Below, piece after piece: positions 34,035 to 44,031 of a stretch of 64,000 nucleotides of DNA (position 1 is the stretch's first letter; each line of letters starts with the position of its first letter). The position numbers and the translations under genes were made by a program. Under the pieces are notes generated by a model. The model made no database searches. It saw nothing but the letters and a program-made list of their open reading frames with translations, and had not been told where the DNA came from. Source of the DNA: QVMM01 sp047030855 (lineage in GTDB: Bacteria; Bacteroidota; Bacteroidia; Bacteroidales; Dysgonomonadaceae); contig JBKYIJ010000008.1 in NCBI GenBank assembly GCA_047030855.1, positions 2,417,988 to 2,481,987 on the forward strand. Direction: 5' to 3'.

Positions 34035-36021
34035 TTACTGTAAGCCATAAGTTATACTTAAAACCTTAAACTCTGTCCGACGATTTATTTGATCTGCTAT
34101 TTCCTGTTGTTCTGGAGTCAGCCCAAGTATAAATTCTTCGGTTAAAACGTCGTTTTCTTTCAGAAAATCGTATTTTTTTTGCAATGCTTTTTGTTACGGT
34201 TTTCGGTTGTTGTTTGCCATAACCTGCCGCCTCCAATCTGTCTTTGGCGATTCCTTTGCTTATCAGGTAACTAACAACCGATTCCGCCCGTCGCAAAGAT
34301 AAACGCTGATTGTAATTATCGGAACCCTTTCTGTCAGCATGTGCGGATAATTCGATAGTTACATTCGGATTTATCTCTAACAGCTCCACTAATTCATCCA
34401 AAGCCTCTTTTGATTCTTCTCTCAACGTTGCCCTGTCAAAATCATAGAAAATGTTTTCGACAATGTTGGGTTTAGTTATTGAATAGAGAACGAAATCTAC
34501 ATAATAGAGGGTATCTTTTTCAAGATCAAATGTTGACAGATCCATTTTAGAATTAAGATATCCCGGAGCGTTAGCCAACATTACATAATCGGTACCCCTG
34601 TCGATCTGGAGCCTGTAAGTTCCGTTCTGCCTACCCTGAAATTTCTCGTTTGTTCCGTCATTTCCCACAACACGGATTGTTGCATCCGGGACAAATTCGT
34701 CATCTTTGTTTACAATGTAGCCTTCGAGCGTAATGCGAGGAATCGGATATTCAAAAGAAAATATATGGTCATAGCCTTTTCCGTCGTTTCGATTTGAACT
34801 GAAAAAACCTGCTTCTTCAAATCCTGCGAATGTGATGCCGAAATCATCTCCCTGCGAATTTATCGGAACTCCCATATTCTCAATATCCCAATTTCCGTTC
34901 CTGTCAACCGTTGCTTTGAATATATCCAAACCTCCTAATCCGGGATGTCCGTCGGACGAGAAATACAATGTAGTATCAGTTCTCATATAAGGAAACATTT
35001 CATCTCCTGCGGTATTTATTTGAGGTCCGAGATTTTCGATATAATTGACATCTTCTCCGATCATAGCCGCCCGCCAGATGTCTTTTCCTCCATATCCACC
35101 CGGCAGATCGGATACGAAATATAAGTATTCTCCCGAAGGCGATAACGAGGGATGGGCATACAGAGCGGAAGTATCTTTTGAGAGTACTAACATTTGCCCT
35201 TTTCCCCATGAGCCTCCCGAACGTTGGGAAACGTAAATATTGGTTGCTGTCGGTTTATTAGGATCTTCTGGGCAGAATGTATAATACATTGTCGTTCCGA
35301 TCGCATCGAAAGCCGGAGTACCTTCGTCAAACTCAGTATTTAACCCTGCAACTGCCTCTGGCTTAAGCCATACGCCATTCTCGTCCTTTCGGGAAAAGAA
35401 TATATCATTATTCTTAAGTCCTGTTATGGTACTCTTCTCGTCGCCTGTGGCATCTTCTCTGCTTGTGGAGAAATATATCTGTTCATATTCGGGAGGCAAA
35501 AGCATGGGCGAAAATTCGCTTCTCCTAGAATTAAACAAATCCATTTTTCTAATTATATATCGTGTGGGATTTTCCTTCAATCTCGAAGCAATCTCTGCCC
35601 CTTTGATTCCATTCTGAGCAAACTGGTTATCCGGAAAGTATTTCAGAAAGTTCTGGTATTCTTTGATTGCCTGCTTGTATTCACCACTCTTATGTAGAAT
35701 TCTGGCATACTGGAGATATATTAAACTATCATTAGGTCTATATCTTACTGCATTAACATAAGAGGCTCTCGATCTCGGAACATTATTTATCAGCCTGTAG
35801 CACTCGGCCATTTTGAAAGCGACTTCTCCTCTTAGGTCCCGATTTTTAGGTGAAGTTTTTCTGTATATTTTGCGATACATGCCTGCCGCTTCAAAATATT
35901 CTCCTTGAGCAAAACGAAGATCGGCATCGCTTAATTTAACCTGTTTACATGATGCAATGATAAAAATCATCGTTAAACAGGTTACAAAGATATATTTTTT
36001 ATTAGACTTTTCCCAATTCAT
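34035..36021 (-). CDS. porE: T9SS OmpA-family protein PorE, one +1 frameshift near the C-terminus
   Basis: A lipoprotein (IIASC, acylated Cys25) with the PorE domain order: TPR (about 30-150), five-bladed PD40 beta-propeller (about 155-430; repeats of the type SPSGEYLYFVSD, DTTLYFSSDG), a carboxypeptidase-regulatory-like domain (about 430-510) and an OmpA_C peptidoglycan-binding domain (about 525-625; FDRATLREESKEALD, RLSLRRAESVVSYL). In P. gingivalis the homologue (PG1058) links T9SS components to peptidoglycan. The T8 run at 34173-34180 shifts the frame after SIAKK; dropping one base gives YDFLKENDVLTEEFILGL and 661 residues, ending one base before porD. Without the correction the tail is an Arg/Ser-rich artefact. 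Confidence 0.88.
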
Positions 36022-36038
36022 CGAAAAAAATTATTATA

Positions 36039-36046
36039 CAAAGTTA
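36039..36046 (-). promoter_or_regulatory. -7 element of the porE-porD operon
   Basis: Minus-strand TAACTTTG matches TAnnTTTG 18 bases upstream of the porE ATG at 36021, implying a very short leader. Confidence 0.55.
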
Positions 36047-36177
36047 TATATATTAACTAATTTTTTATCAAAATATTGTTAGCTTTATGCTTTGAAATGA
36101 AATTTTACAAAACTATTTTATGTCTAAAGATAATAATTTTGCTGTTTTGTTGTTTTTAAACTTACAAATCAAAGCTA

Positions 36178-36185
36178 TATCTTTG
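36178..36185 (+). promoter_or_regulatory. -7 element of the lipoprotein/HD/recR gene run
   Basis: TATCTTTG fits TAnnTTTG 27 bases upstream of the ATG at 36212, divergent from the porE promoter. Confidence 0.55.
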
Positions 36186-36211
36186 TCTAAAATTCTAAAT
36201 TTTGGTAAAAA

Positions 36212-36676
36212 ATGAAGTATATCTGTGCAATATTTATCTTCACCGTACTATTATTTTTTTCTTGTAAAAACAATAATAGGGATTTTGAGATGATCATAGC
36301 TAACGAAATGGATGAGATCGAGAAAATTGTATCCGAAAACGATTCATTGATACAAAATGCGATGGACAGCAATAGGATTGACAGTATCCAATCTATATCG
36401 AACAGAACGGTGACTTCCTTAAGTAAGAAATATTTTGACGTACAAAATATTCAAGTACCTGACAACGGGAAAAATTTCAAAATGACAGCCGAATCATATA
36501 TTACGTCTTTGATTGATTTCGTGAAAACACAAAATCTTTATGCGGCTTTTTCGGACACAATAACAGAACAGGAAGCTAAAATAATCGACGATAAGAACGC
36601 TGAAGCCATAAAGGTTGTAGAATTGCAGCATAAGAGATACAAGGAGTATAGGACAGCGTTTGACAAAATAAAATAA
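36212..36676 (+). CDS. Lipoprotein of unknown function (first of a pair)
   Basis: A 154-residue protein with a lipoprotein signal (MKYICAIFIFTVLLFFSC, acylated Cys18) followed by a helical, charged mature region with many Asp, Asn and Ser residues. No domain is recognised. The layout (SC-NNN, then DSIQ...TSLSKKYF and ESYITSLIDFVKTQNLY) resembles the next gene weakly, suggesting an old tandem duplication. Periplasm- or membrane-facing location is inferred from the signal. Confidence 0.7.
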   Translation: MKYICAIFIFTVLLFFSCKNNNRDFEMIIANEMDEIEKIVSENDSLIQNAMDSNRIDSIQSISNRTVTSLSKKYFDVQNIQVPDNGKNFKMTAESYITSLIDFVKTQNLYAAFSDTITEQEAKIIDDKNAEAIKVVELQHKRYKEYRTAFDKIK

Positions 36677-36688
36677 TCACGAATTAAG

Positions 36689-37186
36689 GTGCTGAGAAAA
36701 AATTGTTGTGTTTTGATTGTCTTATTATTTACTTTTTCATGTAATAATGAGAAAAAAGCTGTTGTATTCAATGATTCACTGACTGAACAGAAACAATTGG
36801 CAGACAATGACTTCACTATATTAAACCGAAATATCAGTATTTCATTAAAAGACTCAAATTATGCGTACATAGCTGAAATTGTGACGCAATATACCGATTC
36901 TTTAAATAACAGGCTACAGCAATCAAAACAGTTGAATTTTGCAGGATCGGATAATGAATTTCAAAAGTATGTGATTTTGTATATCGAAACTTTAATAAGA
37001 ACGGCACAATCATACAGAGGTTATAATATATTATCCGATGAAAAGGCAACACCTTCTCAATTGGATTCTGTTTATAAAATTGTTAGGAACAATGAATTTG
37101 CCTCCGATTCTGTTTTACAGATACTTGTTTTAAAGCAAAGAGAGTTTGCTAAAAACAATAATTTCAAATTATCGACTGAAAAATAA
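36689..37186 (+). CDS. Lipoprotein of unknown function (second of a pair)
   Basis: A 165-residue protein that uses a GTG start at 36689, 12 bases after the previous stop; no ATG gives a signal peptide. The signal LRKNCCVLIVLLFTFSC ends at a predicted acylated Cys18, followed by NNEKK. The mature part is helical (YVILYIETLIRTAQSYRGY), similar in layout to the preceding gene. Its stop is 2 bases before the HD gene, so the three form one transcript. Function unknown. Confidence 0.7.
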   Translation: MLRKNCCVLIVLLFTFSCNNEKKAVVFNDSLTEQKQLADNDFTILNRNISISLKDSNYAYIAEIVTQYTDSLNNRLQQSKQLNFAGSDNEFQKYVILYIETLIRTAQSYRGYNILSDEKATPSQLDSVYKIVRNNEFASDSVLQILVLKQREFAKNNNFKLSTEK

Positions 37187-37188
37187 AA

Positions 37189-38409
37189 ATGAGTTCATAC
37201 AAACCTAAAATAATAAATGATCCTGTTTTTGGTTTTATAACTATTCCAAACGAATTTTTATATAATCTGATCAGCCATCCGTATTTGCAAAGGTTAACGA
37301 GGATAAAACAAATGGGATTGTCATTCTTCGTTTATCCCGGGGCTCATCATACCCGCTTTTTACATTCATTGGGTACGATGTACCTCATGCAGGAAGCGAT
37401 ATATACACTTCGTAAAAAAGGTGTTGAAATAACGGAAGAAGAGGCAAACGGCGTACTGGCTTGTATTCTACTACACGATGTCGGGCACGGACCTTTTTCT
37501 CATGCGTTGGAAAATACGCTGGTAAGAGGAATATCACATGAGGAAATATCTCTCATGGTGATGAAAAAACTAAATAACGAAAACAACGGAGAATTCGACA
37601 TTTGTATATCCATTTTCAAAAACGAATATCATAAAAAATTTCTCCATCAATTGGTTAGCGGACAGTTGGATGTGGACAGGCTCGATTATTTACGGCGGGA
37701 CAGTTTCTTTACAGGTGTGGTTGAAGGAAACATCGGGTCGGCTCGCATCATTAAAATGTTAAACGTGAAAAATGATAAGCTGGTTGTCGAATCGAAAGGA
37801 ATTTACTCCATTGAGAATTTTCTCACATCCAGAAGATTGATGTATTGGCAGGTATATTTGCACAAAACATCAGTGGCGGGAGAGAAAATGCTGATAAATA
37901 CGTTGAAAAGGGCAAAAGAACTTTCCGCAAACAGAGATAATATATTTGCATCCGAAGCACTAAGTTATTTTTTAAGCAACAACCCCAAAAAAATGCATTT
38001 TGAAGAAGAAGCATTGTCTTATTTTCTTCAACTGGATGATAATGACATCTGGTGCGCATTGAAAATGTGGATAGATGACGAGGATATTGTATTATCAACC
38101 TTGAGCAGATGTATAATTGACAGACAATTATTTAAAATTGAAATTTCTTCTCGTAAAAAATCTACCGAGGAGATCAGTAAATACATTCACGAGTATTGCT
38201 CACATTACAATATAACAGAAAACGAGGCTGCCTATTTCATTTCGTCGGACAAGGTTGCAACAAATATGTATTCAGAATCTGACGACAGTATAGACATTAT
38301 GTATAATGACGGCAGAATTGCCGACATATCCGAAGCCTCAGATATGTTAAACATAGAACTGCTGTCTAAAAAAGTAGAAAAATATTATTTCTCGTATCTC
38401 AAAATTTAG
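37189..38409 (+). CDS. HD-domain phosphohydrolase
   Basis: A 406-residue HD-superfamily protein related to bacterial dNTP triphosphohydrolase-like enzymes (YdhJ/SAMHD1-like fold). The metal ligands appear as His in HHTRFLHSLG near residue 52, the HD pair in LLHDVGHGPFSH near 97, and a downstream Asp in SGQLDVDRLDYLRRDSFF near 165. N-terminal IPNEFLYNLISHPYLQRLTRIKQMG is typical of the family. The C-terminal ~180 residues carry no further recognised domain. The substrate (dNTPs or a phosphorylated nucleotide) is not proven. Followed closely by recR. Confidence 0.88.
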   Translation: MSSYKPKIINDPVFGFITIPNEFLYNLISHPYLQRLTRIKQMGLSFFVYPGAHHTRFLHSLGTMYLMQEAIYTLRKKGVEITEEEANGVLACILLHDVGHGPFSHALENTLVRGISHEEISLMVMKKLNNENNGEFDICISIFKNEYHKKFLHQLVSGQLDVDRLDYLRRDSFFTGVVEGNIGSARIIKMLNVKNDKLVVESKGIYSIENFLTSRRLMYWQVYLHKTSVAGEKMLINTLKRAKELSANRDNIFASEALSYFLSNNPKKMHFEEEALSYFLQLDDNDIWCALKMWIDDEDIVLSTLSRCIIDRQLFKIEISSRKKSTEEISKYIHEYCSHYNITENEAAYFISSDKVATNMYSESDDSIDIMYNDGRIADISEASDMLNIELLSKKVEKYYFSYLKI

Positions 38410-38436
38410 AACCAGTTAGGCAGAAAAGCTTTTAAT

Positions 38437-39057
38437 ATGAATAAACTCCCTTCAATTTTACTTGAAAACGCAGTTAACGAATTTGCCAAACTACCGGGAA
38501 TCGGAAGAAAGACTGCATTGCGGCTTGTTCTGTATTTACTTAAACAAGATAAGGAAACGATAGACGCATTTTCATCTTCTCTTTTATTGCTTAAAGACAA
38601 TGTGAAATATTGTAAATCATGTTATAATATTTCGGACGATGAAATATGCCCCATATGTGCCAATCCGATGCGTGATAAGAATACGGTATGCGTAGTGGAA
38701 AATATAAAAGAAGTAATGGCTATCGAGAATACATCGCAATACAATGGAGTATATCACGTTTTGGGAGGTATTATTTCGCCTATTGACGGCATAGGTCCTT
38801 CCGATTTGCAGATTGACAGCTTAATAAACAGGGTTAGAGAAGGCGGAATAAACGAAGTGATATTAGCACTCAGCACGACAATGGAAGGAGATACGACCAA
38901 TTTTTATATTTATAAGAAATTGTCTGAATTCGATGTAAAGGTGTCCATAATAGCAAGAGGCGTCTCTTTTGGCGATGAAATCGAATATACTGACGAAGTG
39001 ACTCTGGGACGCTCAATCGCAAACAGGACATTATTTAGCGATTCTTTCAAATTTTAA
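38437..39057 (+). CDS. recR: Recombination protein RecR
   Basis: RecR acts with RecO and RecF to load RecA at gaps. The 206-residue protein has the helix-hairpin-helix (NEFAKLPGIGRKTALRL), the zinc finger CKSC...CPIC (about residues 57-72), and a Toprim domain (VCVVENIKEVMAIE, GGIISPIDGIGP, ALSTTMEGDTT). Length is normal. 27 bases separate it from the HD gene. Confidence 0.96.
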   Translation: MNKLPSILLENAVNEFAKLPGIGRKTALRLVLYLLKQDKETIDAFSSSLLLLKDNVKYCKSCYNISDDEICPICANPMRDKNTVCVVENIKEVMAIENTSQYNGVYHVLGGIISPIDGIGPSDLQIDSLINRVREGGINEVILALSTTMEGDTTNFYIYKKLSEFDVKVSIIARGVSFGDEIEYTDEVTLGRSIANRTLFSDSFKF

Positions 39058-39063
39058 TTGCAC

Positions 39064-39495
39064 ATGGACAACAGATCGGAGAATAAAACGCACTTTCGGC
39101 TAAAAGCTATTTACATATCAATAATAGCCATAGCTTTTATTGCCGCGTTTCTTTCTTATGTATATATTACGAAATATGATATAAATATTCCTTGTATAAC
39201 ATTGGAAAGATACGCAATAATGTTAACCCTGATAGGGATTCCGTGTACCCTTAAGTTTTTACATGACAAAATAAAGGCATTAGACGGAAAGAATCAAAAG
39301 AAATACCAGCAACTATATATTTTGCGTTTAAGCATCTTGGCTGTCATTTGTTTTTTTAATCTCATATCATTTTACTTTACGGGGACAAAAAACTTTTTCT
39401 TTATGGCTATGATTAGTATATTTGCGATGCTGCTATGCCCTCTCCAAAAAGAGGATAAAGAGCAAACCGATTCAGATAACAATTTAAATGAATAG
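39064..39495 (+). CDS. Small multi-span membrane protein
   Basis: A 143-residue protein read from an ATG at 39064; an earlier TTG at 39058 is next to the recR stop and less likely. Four hydrophobic segments are visible (AIYISIIAIAFIAAFLSYVY, a segment around YAIMLTLIGIPCTL, LSILAVICFFNLISFYF, and FFFMAMISIFAMLL). The C-terminus is acidic (EDKEQTDSDNNLNE). No family is recognised. It lies between recR and the HAD gene, 3 bases before it, in one operon. Confidence 0.65.
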   Translation: MDNRSENKTHFRLKAIYISIIAIAFIAAFLSYVYITKYDINIPCITLERYAIMLTLIGIPCTLKFLHDKIKALDGKNQKKYQQLYILRLSILAVICFFNLISFYFTGTKNFFFMAMISIFAMLLCPLQKEDKEQTDSDNNLNE

Positions 39496-39498
39496 TAT

Positions 39499-39958
39499 AT
39501 GATTATCGCAGTAGATTTTGACGGAACAATTGTAGAACATGAATATCCTAAAATAGGACGTCCTATCCCGTTTGCTATCGAAACACTCTTAAAATTGCAA
39601 CAAGATAAACATGTACTCATTTTATGGAGTGTGAGGGAAGGAAAATTATTACAAGAGGCAATAGATTATTGTTCGAACAAAGGATTGAATTTCTACACGG
39701 CGAACAAAAACTTTCCTGAAGAAAATATGGATAATCCTGCTTCAAGAAAATTGAACGCTGATTTATTTATTGATGACCGTAACCTTGGCGGCTTGCCCGA
39801 TTGGGGCGTGGTATACCATGCGATACAGGCAATGGAAAAAGGAGAAACGTCTTTCGAAAGAATAATGATGCTGTCAGGCGAAAATAAAAATACCCGCCGT
39901 AAAAAAAAATTTCTTTATCCGCTTAGGCGAAATGATCGAAAAAAACAAAGGATATTAA
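39499..39958 (+). CDS. HAD-like hydrolase, one +1 frameshift near the C-terminus
   Basis: A small HAD-fold protein. Motif I VDFDGTIVEHEYP near residue 5 carries the nucleophile Asp, motif II Trp-Ser (LILWSVREG) is near residue 50, and a DLFIDDRN motif near residue 90 supplies acidic ligands. Similar proteins in Bacteroides are annotated as hydrolases of unknown substrate. The A9 run at 39901-39909 shifts the frame; using eight A's changes RRKKKFLYPL to RRKKNFFIRLGEMIEKNKGY, giving 152 residues and a stop at 39956-39958, which restores a clean 10-base gap to the next gene. Without correction it would run 4 bases into the glycosyltransferase. Confidence 0.8.
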
Positions 39959-39968
39959 TACCCTTTTT

Positions 39969-41006
39969 ATGAAACTATCAGTTATAATAGTTAATTATAA
40001 CGTAAAGTATTTTTTTAGAGCAATGTTTGTTGTCTGTAACAGAGTCAAATATTGATTTTGATATTGAGATTATTGTAGTAGATAATAATTCAACGGATGG
40101 TTCTGTGGATTATTTAATTCCTAAATTTCCGACTGTCAAATTTATTGCGAATAAAAACAATCCCGGATTTGCCAAAGCAAATAATCAGGCAATAAAAATA
40201 TCTACGGGAGATCAGATTTTACTCCTCAATCCGGATACTTTAGTGGGTGAAAACACCTTGAAAAATGTATTTCACTTTCTCTCTCAAACATCTGACGCAG
40301 GCGCTGCGGGCGTAAAAATGATAAATGGAAGCGGCTTGTTTTTACCCGAATCAAAAAAGAGGATTCCCTACTCCATGGGTTTCTTTTTGCAAAGCATTCA
40401 GCCTAAATAAAGTTTTTCCCAAATCCCCATTTTTCGGAAAATACCACTTAAGATATTTGGATGAAAACAAAATGCATAAAGTTGAAATATTGTCCGGTGC
40501 ATTTATAATGATAAAAAGGGATGTTCTGGATAAAACAGGATTATTGGACGAGAGTTTTTTTTATGTATGGCGAAGACATTGACTTGTCGTACAGGATTAT
40601 TAAAGCCGGGTATAACAATTATTACCTGCCTGATAAAATAATACATTACAAGGGTGAAAGCACAAAGAAACATGAAATGAGATATGTGAAAATATTTTAT
40701 AAGGCGATGTACATATTTTTTAAAAAATATTATCCAAATTCAAGCAGAATATATTCTTTTTTCATCGTTTCCGGCATATATACGCGAGCTTCATTAGAAG
40801 CTGTAAGTCGTTTTATGAGAAAAATATTCAGAATAAAGAAAAAGCCGAAAAGATATGAAACCATACTATTCGACCATTCGGTAAAATCTTACGAAGAAAT
40901 GATAGAGACAATGGATGAAAAAGGGAATAAAAACGTTGAGTATGTCATATATTCCCCTAAATCGGGAATGACAATCGGTGCACATTTTGCTGAAAAAAGA
41001 GGCTGA
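39969..41006 (+). CDS. Family 2 glycosyltransferase, three +1 frameshifts
   Basis: A family 2 glycosyltransferase broken at three A/T runs. From ATG 39969 the reading SVIIVNYNVKYF breaks at T7 (40010-40016); dropping one T gives LEQCLLSVTESNIDFDIE. A6 at 40353-40358 breaks after ESK; dropping one A gives RGFPTPWVSFCKAFSLNK. T8 at 40555-40562 breaks after DESFF; dropping one T gives MYGEDIDLSYRIIKAG. The result is 344 residues with VDNNSTDGS near residue 37, LNPDTLVGE near 90 and the GEDID acceptor motif near 200, similar in type to the enzyme at 17643. It precedes a GNAT gene. Confidence 0.85.
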
Positions 41007-41007
41007 G

Positions 41008-41550
41008 ATGTATCTCGAAAGTGAAAATATAAAACTTAGGGCAATTGAACCCGAAGATTTGGATATGCTCTATAAGTGGGAAAATGATACCAGTTTGTGG
41101 ATACACGGCAATAATCTGAGCCCGTATTCAAAACTTACACTCAGGCAATATATCGCAGACAGCCAAAAAAATGACATATATCAGTCGAAACAATTACGTT
41201 TAATGATTGATATAAAAGATTCGGAGAAAAGAAATCTGTCGATAGGTACAATTGACTTATATGATTTTGACATACGCAATTCCCGAATGGGAGTCGGTAT
41301 TTTAGTCGACGAAAAATATCGCGGGAAAAACTATGCAACCGAAACGATACAGCTTATTAAAGAATATTGCTTTAAATTCTTACATATACATCAATTATAT
41401 GCATACATAAGGGTTGAAAATAAAATCAGCATCCAGCTTTTTGAAAAGGCTGGCTTTATAAAGAATGGAATGCTTAAAGACTGGATACTTATAGAAAATA
41501 AATATCAAGACGTATTAATATATCAATGCCTTAATAACAGCAATGAATGA
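41008..41550 (+). CDS. GNAT family N-acetyltransferase
   Basis: A 180-residue GNAT acetyltransferase resembling the RimJ/SpeG group. The start at 41008 (MYLESENIKLRAIEPED) matches the family; an upstream in-frame ATG at 40978 lies inside the previous gene and is less likely. The acetyl-CoA loop is VDEKYRGKNYATETIQLI near residue 112, followed by the typical IRVENKISIQLFEKAGFI. Substrate unknown (amine, sugar amine or protein N-terminus). Overlaps tsaC by 8 bases. Confidence 0.83.
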   Translation: MYLESENIKLRAIEPEDLDMLYKWENDTSLWIHGNNLSPYSKLTLRQYIADSQKNDIYQSKQLRLMIDIKDSEKRNLSIGTIDLYDFDIRNSRMGVGILVDEKYRGKNYATETIQLIKEYCFKFLHIHQLYAYIRVENKISIQLFEKAGFIKNGMLKDWILIENKYQDVLIYQCLNNSNE

Positions 41551-42106
41551 AGATATAAGAAAGGCTTGCGACATTTTATGGGCAGGAGGAATTATATTAT
41601 ATCCTACCGATACGATCTGGGGGATCGGTTGTGATGCAACCAACAAGGAAGCCGTAAAAAAAGTGTATGAGTTGAAGCAAAGGGATGACAGCAAAGCTAT
41701 GATTGTTCTTTTAGATTCCTCTGCCAAGCTGGATTATTATGTCGAAGATGTTCCCGATATAGCATTGGACTTGATTGAAGTCAGTGAAAAACCGCTGACA
41801 ATAATATACGATAAAGCTCGAAACGTTGCAGACAACCTGATTGCAGCAGACGGCAGCCTTGCCATAAGAATAACGGGCGAAAAATTTTCGAATGAGTTGT
41901 GCAAACGGTTCCGTAAAGCAATCGTTTCGACTTCGGCTAACATAAGCGGACAGCCTTCACCGCATAATTTCAGCGAAATAAGCGAAGAAATAAAAAACAA
42001 AGTGGATTATATCGTAAATTATAATCAAACCGAGACTAAAATATCCAATCCTTCCGGTATTATTAAACTGGGAAATAACGGCGTAATTAAAATTATAAGG
42101 GAATAG
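41543..42106 (+). CDS. tsaC: Threonylcarbamoyl-AMP synthase
   Basis: TsaC/YrdC makes L-threonylcarbamoyl-AMP for the t6A37 modification of tRNAs that read ANN codons. The 187-residue protein has IILYPTDTIWGIGCDATN near residue 18, ELKQRDDSKAM near 45, and the SANISGQPSPHN loop near 132, all hallmarks of the YrdC fold without the Sua5 C-terminal domain. MtaB (15438) acts on the t6A that this enzyme helps to make. Confidence 0.93.
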   Translation: MNEDIRKACDILWAGGIILYPTDTIWGIGCDATNKEAVKKVYELKQRDDSKAMIVLLDSSAKLDYYVEDVPDIALDLIEVSEKPLTIIYDKARNVADNLIAADGSLAIRITGEKFSNELCKRFRKAIVSTSANISGQPSPHNFSEISEEIKNKVDYIVNYNQTETKISNPSGIIKLGNNGVIKIIRE

Positions 42107-42162
42107 ACTGTTTTTGATATTACTTTTCTTAAATTTGCCTACTTATTCAATTTAGGTTAGAA

Positions 42163-43953
42163 ATGTATTTAAAAAGATGGTTTAACAGGTTTCTTCTTTG
42201 GAGAAATAAAAACATAAAAGAGCAGCACTTCTTATTATTCGTAAGTTTCCTTATCGGTATATTTACAGCATTGGCTGCATTAATACTAAAATTTCTCATT
42301 CATTCCATACAACATTTTCTGACTTCCAGTTTCAATCAAGACGGGGCAAACTATTTATATCTTCTCTATCCGGTTATCGGAATTTTATTAGCGGGATTAT
42401 ATGTTAAATACATTGTAAGAGACGATATCAGTCATGGAGTTACGAAGATATTATATGCTTTTTCACAGCGAAAAAGTTATATAAAACCACACAATATGTA
42501 TTCTTCCGTAGTTGCCAGTTCGATAACGATCGGTTTCGGGGGATCTGTGGGAGCAGAAGCCCCGATTGTTTTGACGGGAGCAGCAATCGGATCGAATTTA
42601 GGACGTGCCTTCAAACTCGAACCACGACATCTGATGTTATTGATCGGCTGTGGTGCGGCAGGAGCGGTAGCGGGAATTTTTAAGGCTCCGATTGCAGGGT
42701 TGCTGTTTGTTATAGAAGTGTTGATGATAGACCTGACGTTGACGACAGTATTGCCGTTATTAGTCTCTTCCGTGACTGCTGCTACATTTTCTTATGTAAC
42801 AATGGGAACAAATGCCATGTTTAATTTTGCACATGCGCAGCCTTTCGAAATGGAACGTATTCCTTTTGTAATAGTTCTGGGTGTTTTTTGCGGTATAGTT
42901 TCTCTGTATTTTACAAGGGCGATGGACGGGGCAGAAAACATCCTGAGAAAATGGAATTACTGGCGCAAATTTGCGGTTTGCTCTATTATATTGAGTGTTC
43001 TTATTTTTCTTATGCCGCCTCTGTACGGTGAAGGATATGACACTATAAATACGTTATTGGGAGGAGGAAACAGTGCCGATTCGATACTTAACGGGAGTTT
43101 TTTCTATCAGTATAAAGACTTCAAATGGACTATCATATGGTTTCTTGTTCCTGTTCTGCTTCTTAAAGTATTTGCCTCAAGTTCAACCAACGGTGGAGGT
43201 GGAACGGGCGGAATATTTGCACCTTCTCTGTTTTTGGGTTGTATTGCAGGATTCATATTTGCATATTCGACTAATAATCTGAATATTGCTCCTGATCTTC
43301 CATTGGAAAACTTTGCTCTTATGGGTATGGCAGGAGTAATGGCAGGGGTAATGCACGCGCCGTTAACAGGAACGTTTCTTATAGCTGAATTGACGGGAGG
43401 TTACGAATTATTCCTTCCCTTGATGATTGTATCAACCGTGTCATATGCTACGATAAAACTATTCGAACCTCATAGTATTTACGCAATGCGGCTTGCTAAA
43501 AAAGGAGAATTGATCACTCATCAAAAAGACAAAGCCGTGTTGACGTTGATGACATTAAACTCTCTGATCGAAAAGGAATTCCAACCTGTACGCCCAGAAA
43601 TGACATTAGGCGATATGGTTAAAGTCATATCAAGCTCTTCGAGAAACGTATTCCCTGTTGTCAGCAGCCAGAACAAGCTCATAGGAGTGGTTCTGATCGA
43701 TAATATCCGGAATATTATGTTCCGCCCTGAGCTTTACGACAGATTTAAAGTAAAAAGGTTTATGGTGGCTCCTCCCGCCATTATCAGAACGGATATGACA
43801 ATGGAAAAGATAATGTCCGTATTTGATGAAACGAAAGCATGGAACTTGCCTGTTGTCGACAAAAACGGCGTATATCAGGGATTCGTGTCAAAATCGAATA
43901 TCTTAAACAGTTACAGGGAGGTACTTGTCGAAAACTTTACTCAAGGAGATTAA
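42163..43953 (+). CDS. ClC-type chloride channel/antiporter with CBS domains
   Basis: A 596-residue membrane protein of the ClC family. Selectivity and gating elements are visible: GFGGSVGAEAP near residue 125 (the gating Glu in G-x-E-x-P), GIFKAPIAGLLFVIE near 170, and GGGTGGIFAPSLFLG near 345 for the second anion loop. About ten membrane helices cover residues 20-430, followed by two CBS domains (about 450-590). It may move Cl- and possibly F- or other anions. The gap to tsaC is 56 bases; no promoter box was recognised. Confidence 0.9.
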   Translation: MYLKRWFNRFLLWRNKNIKEQHFLLFVSFLIGIFTALAALILKFLIHSIQHFLTSSFNQDGANYLYLLYPVIGILLAGLYVKYIVRDDISHGVTKILYAFSQRKSYIKPHNMYSSVVASSITIGFGGSVGAEAPIVLTGAAIGSNLGRAFKLEPRHLMLLIGCGAAGAVAGIFKAPIAGLLFVIEVLMIDLTLTTVLPLLVSSVTAATFSYVTMGTNAMFNFAHAQPFEMERIPFVIVLGVFCGIVSLYFTRAMDGAENILRKWNYWRKFAVCSIILSVLIFLMPPLYGEGYDTINTLLGGGNSADSILNGSFFYQYKDFKWTIIWFLVPVLLLKVFASSSTNGGGGTGGIFAPSLFLGCIAGFIFAYSTNNLNIAPDLPLENFALMGMAGVMAGVMHAPLTGTFLIAELTGGYELFLPLMIVSTVSYATIKLFEPHSIYAMRLAKKGELITHQKDKAVLTLMTLNSLIEKEFQPVRPEMTLGDMVKVISSSSRNVFPVVSSQNKLIGVVLIDNIRNIMFRPELYDRFKVKRFMVAPPAIIRTDMTMEKIMSVFDETKAWNLPVVDKNGVYQGFVSKSNILNSYREVLVENFTQGD

Positions 43954-44031
43954 AATAATAAGGAAGATATCGTTTAATTATCCGATAATCAATATATTTG
44001 AATTACAGTTTAAAAATAAAATCATTTAATT

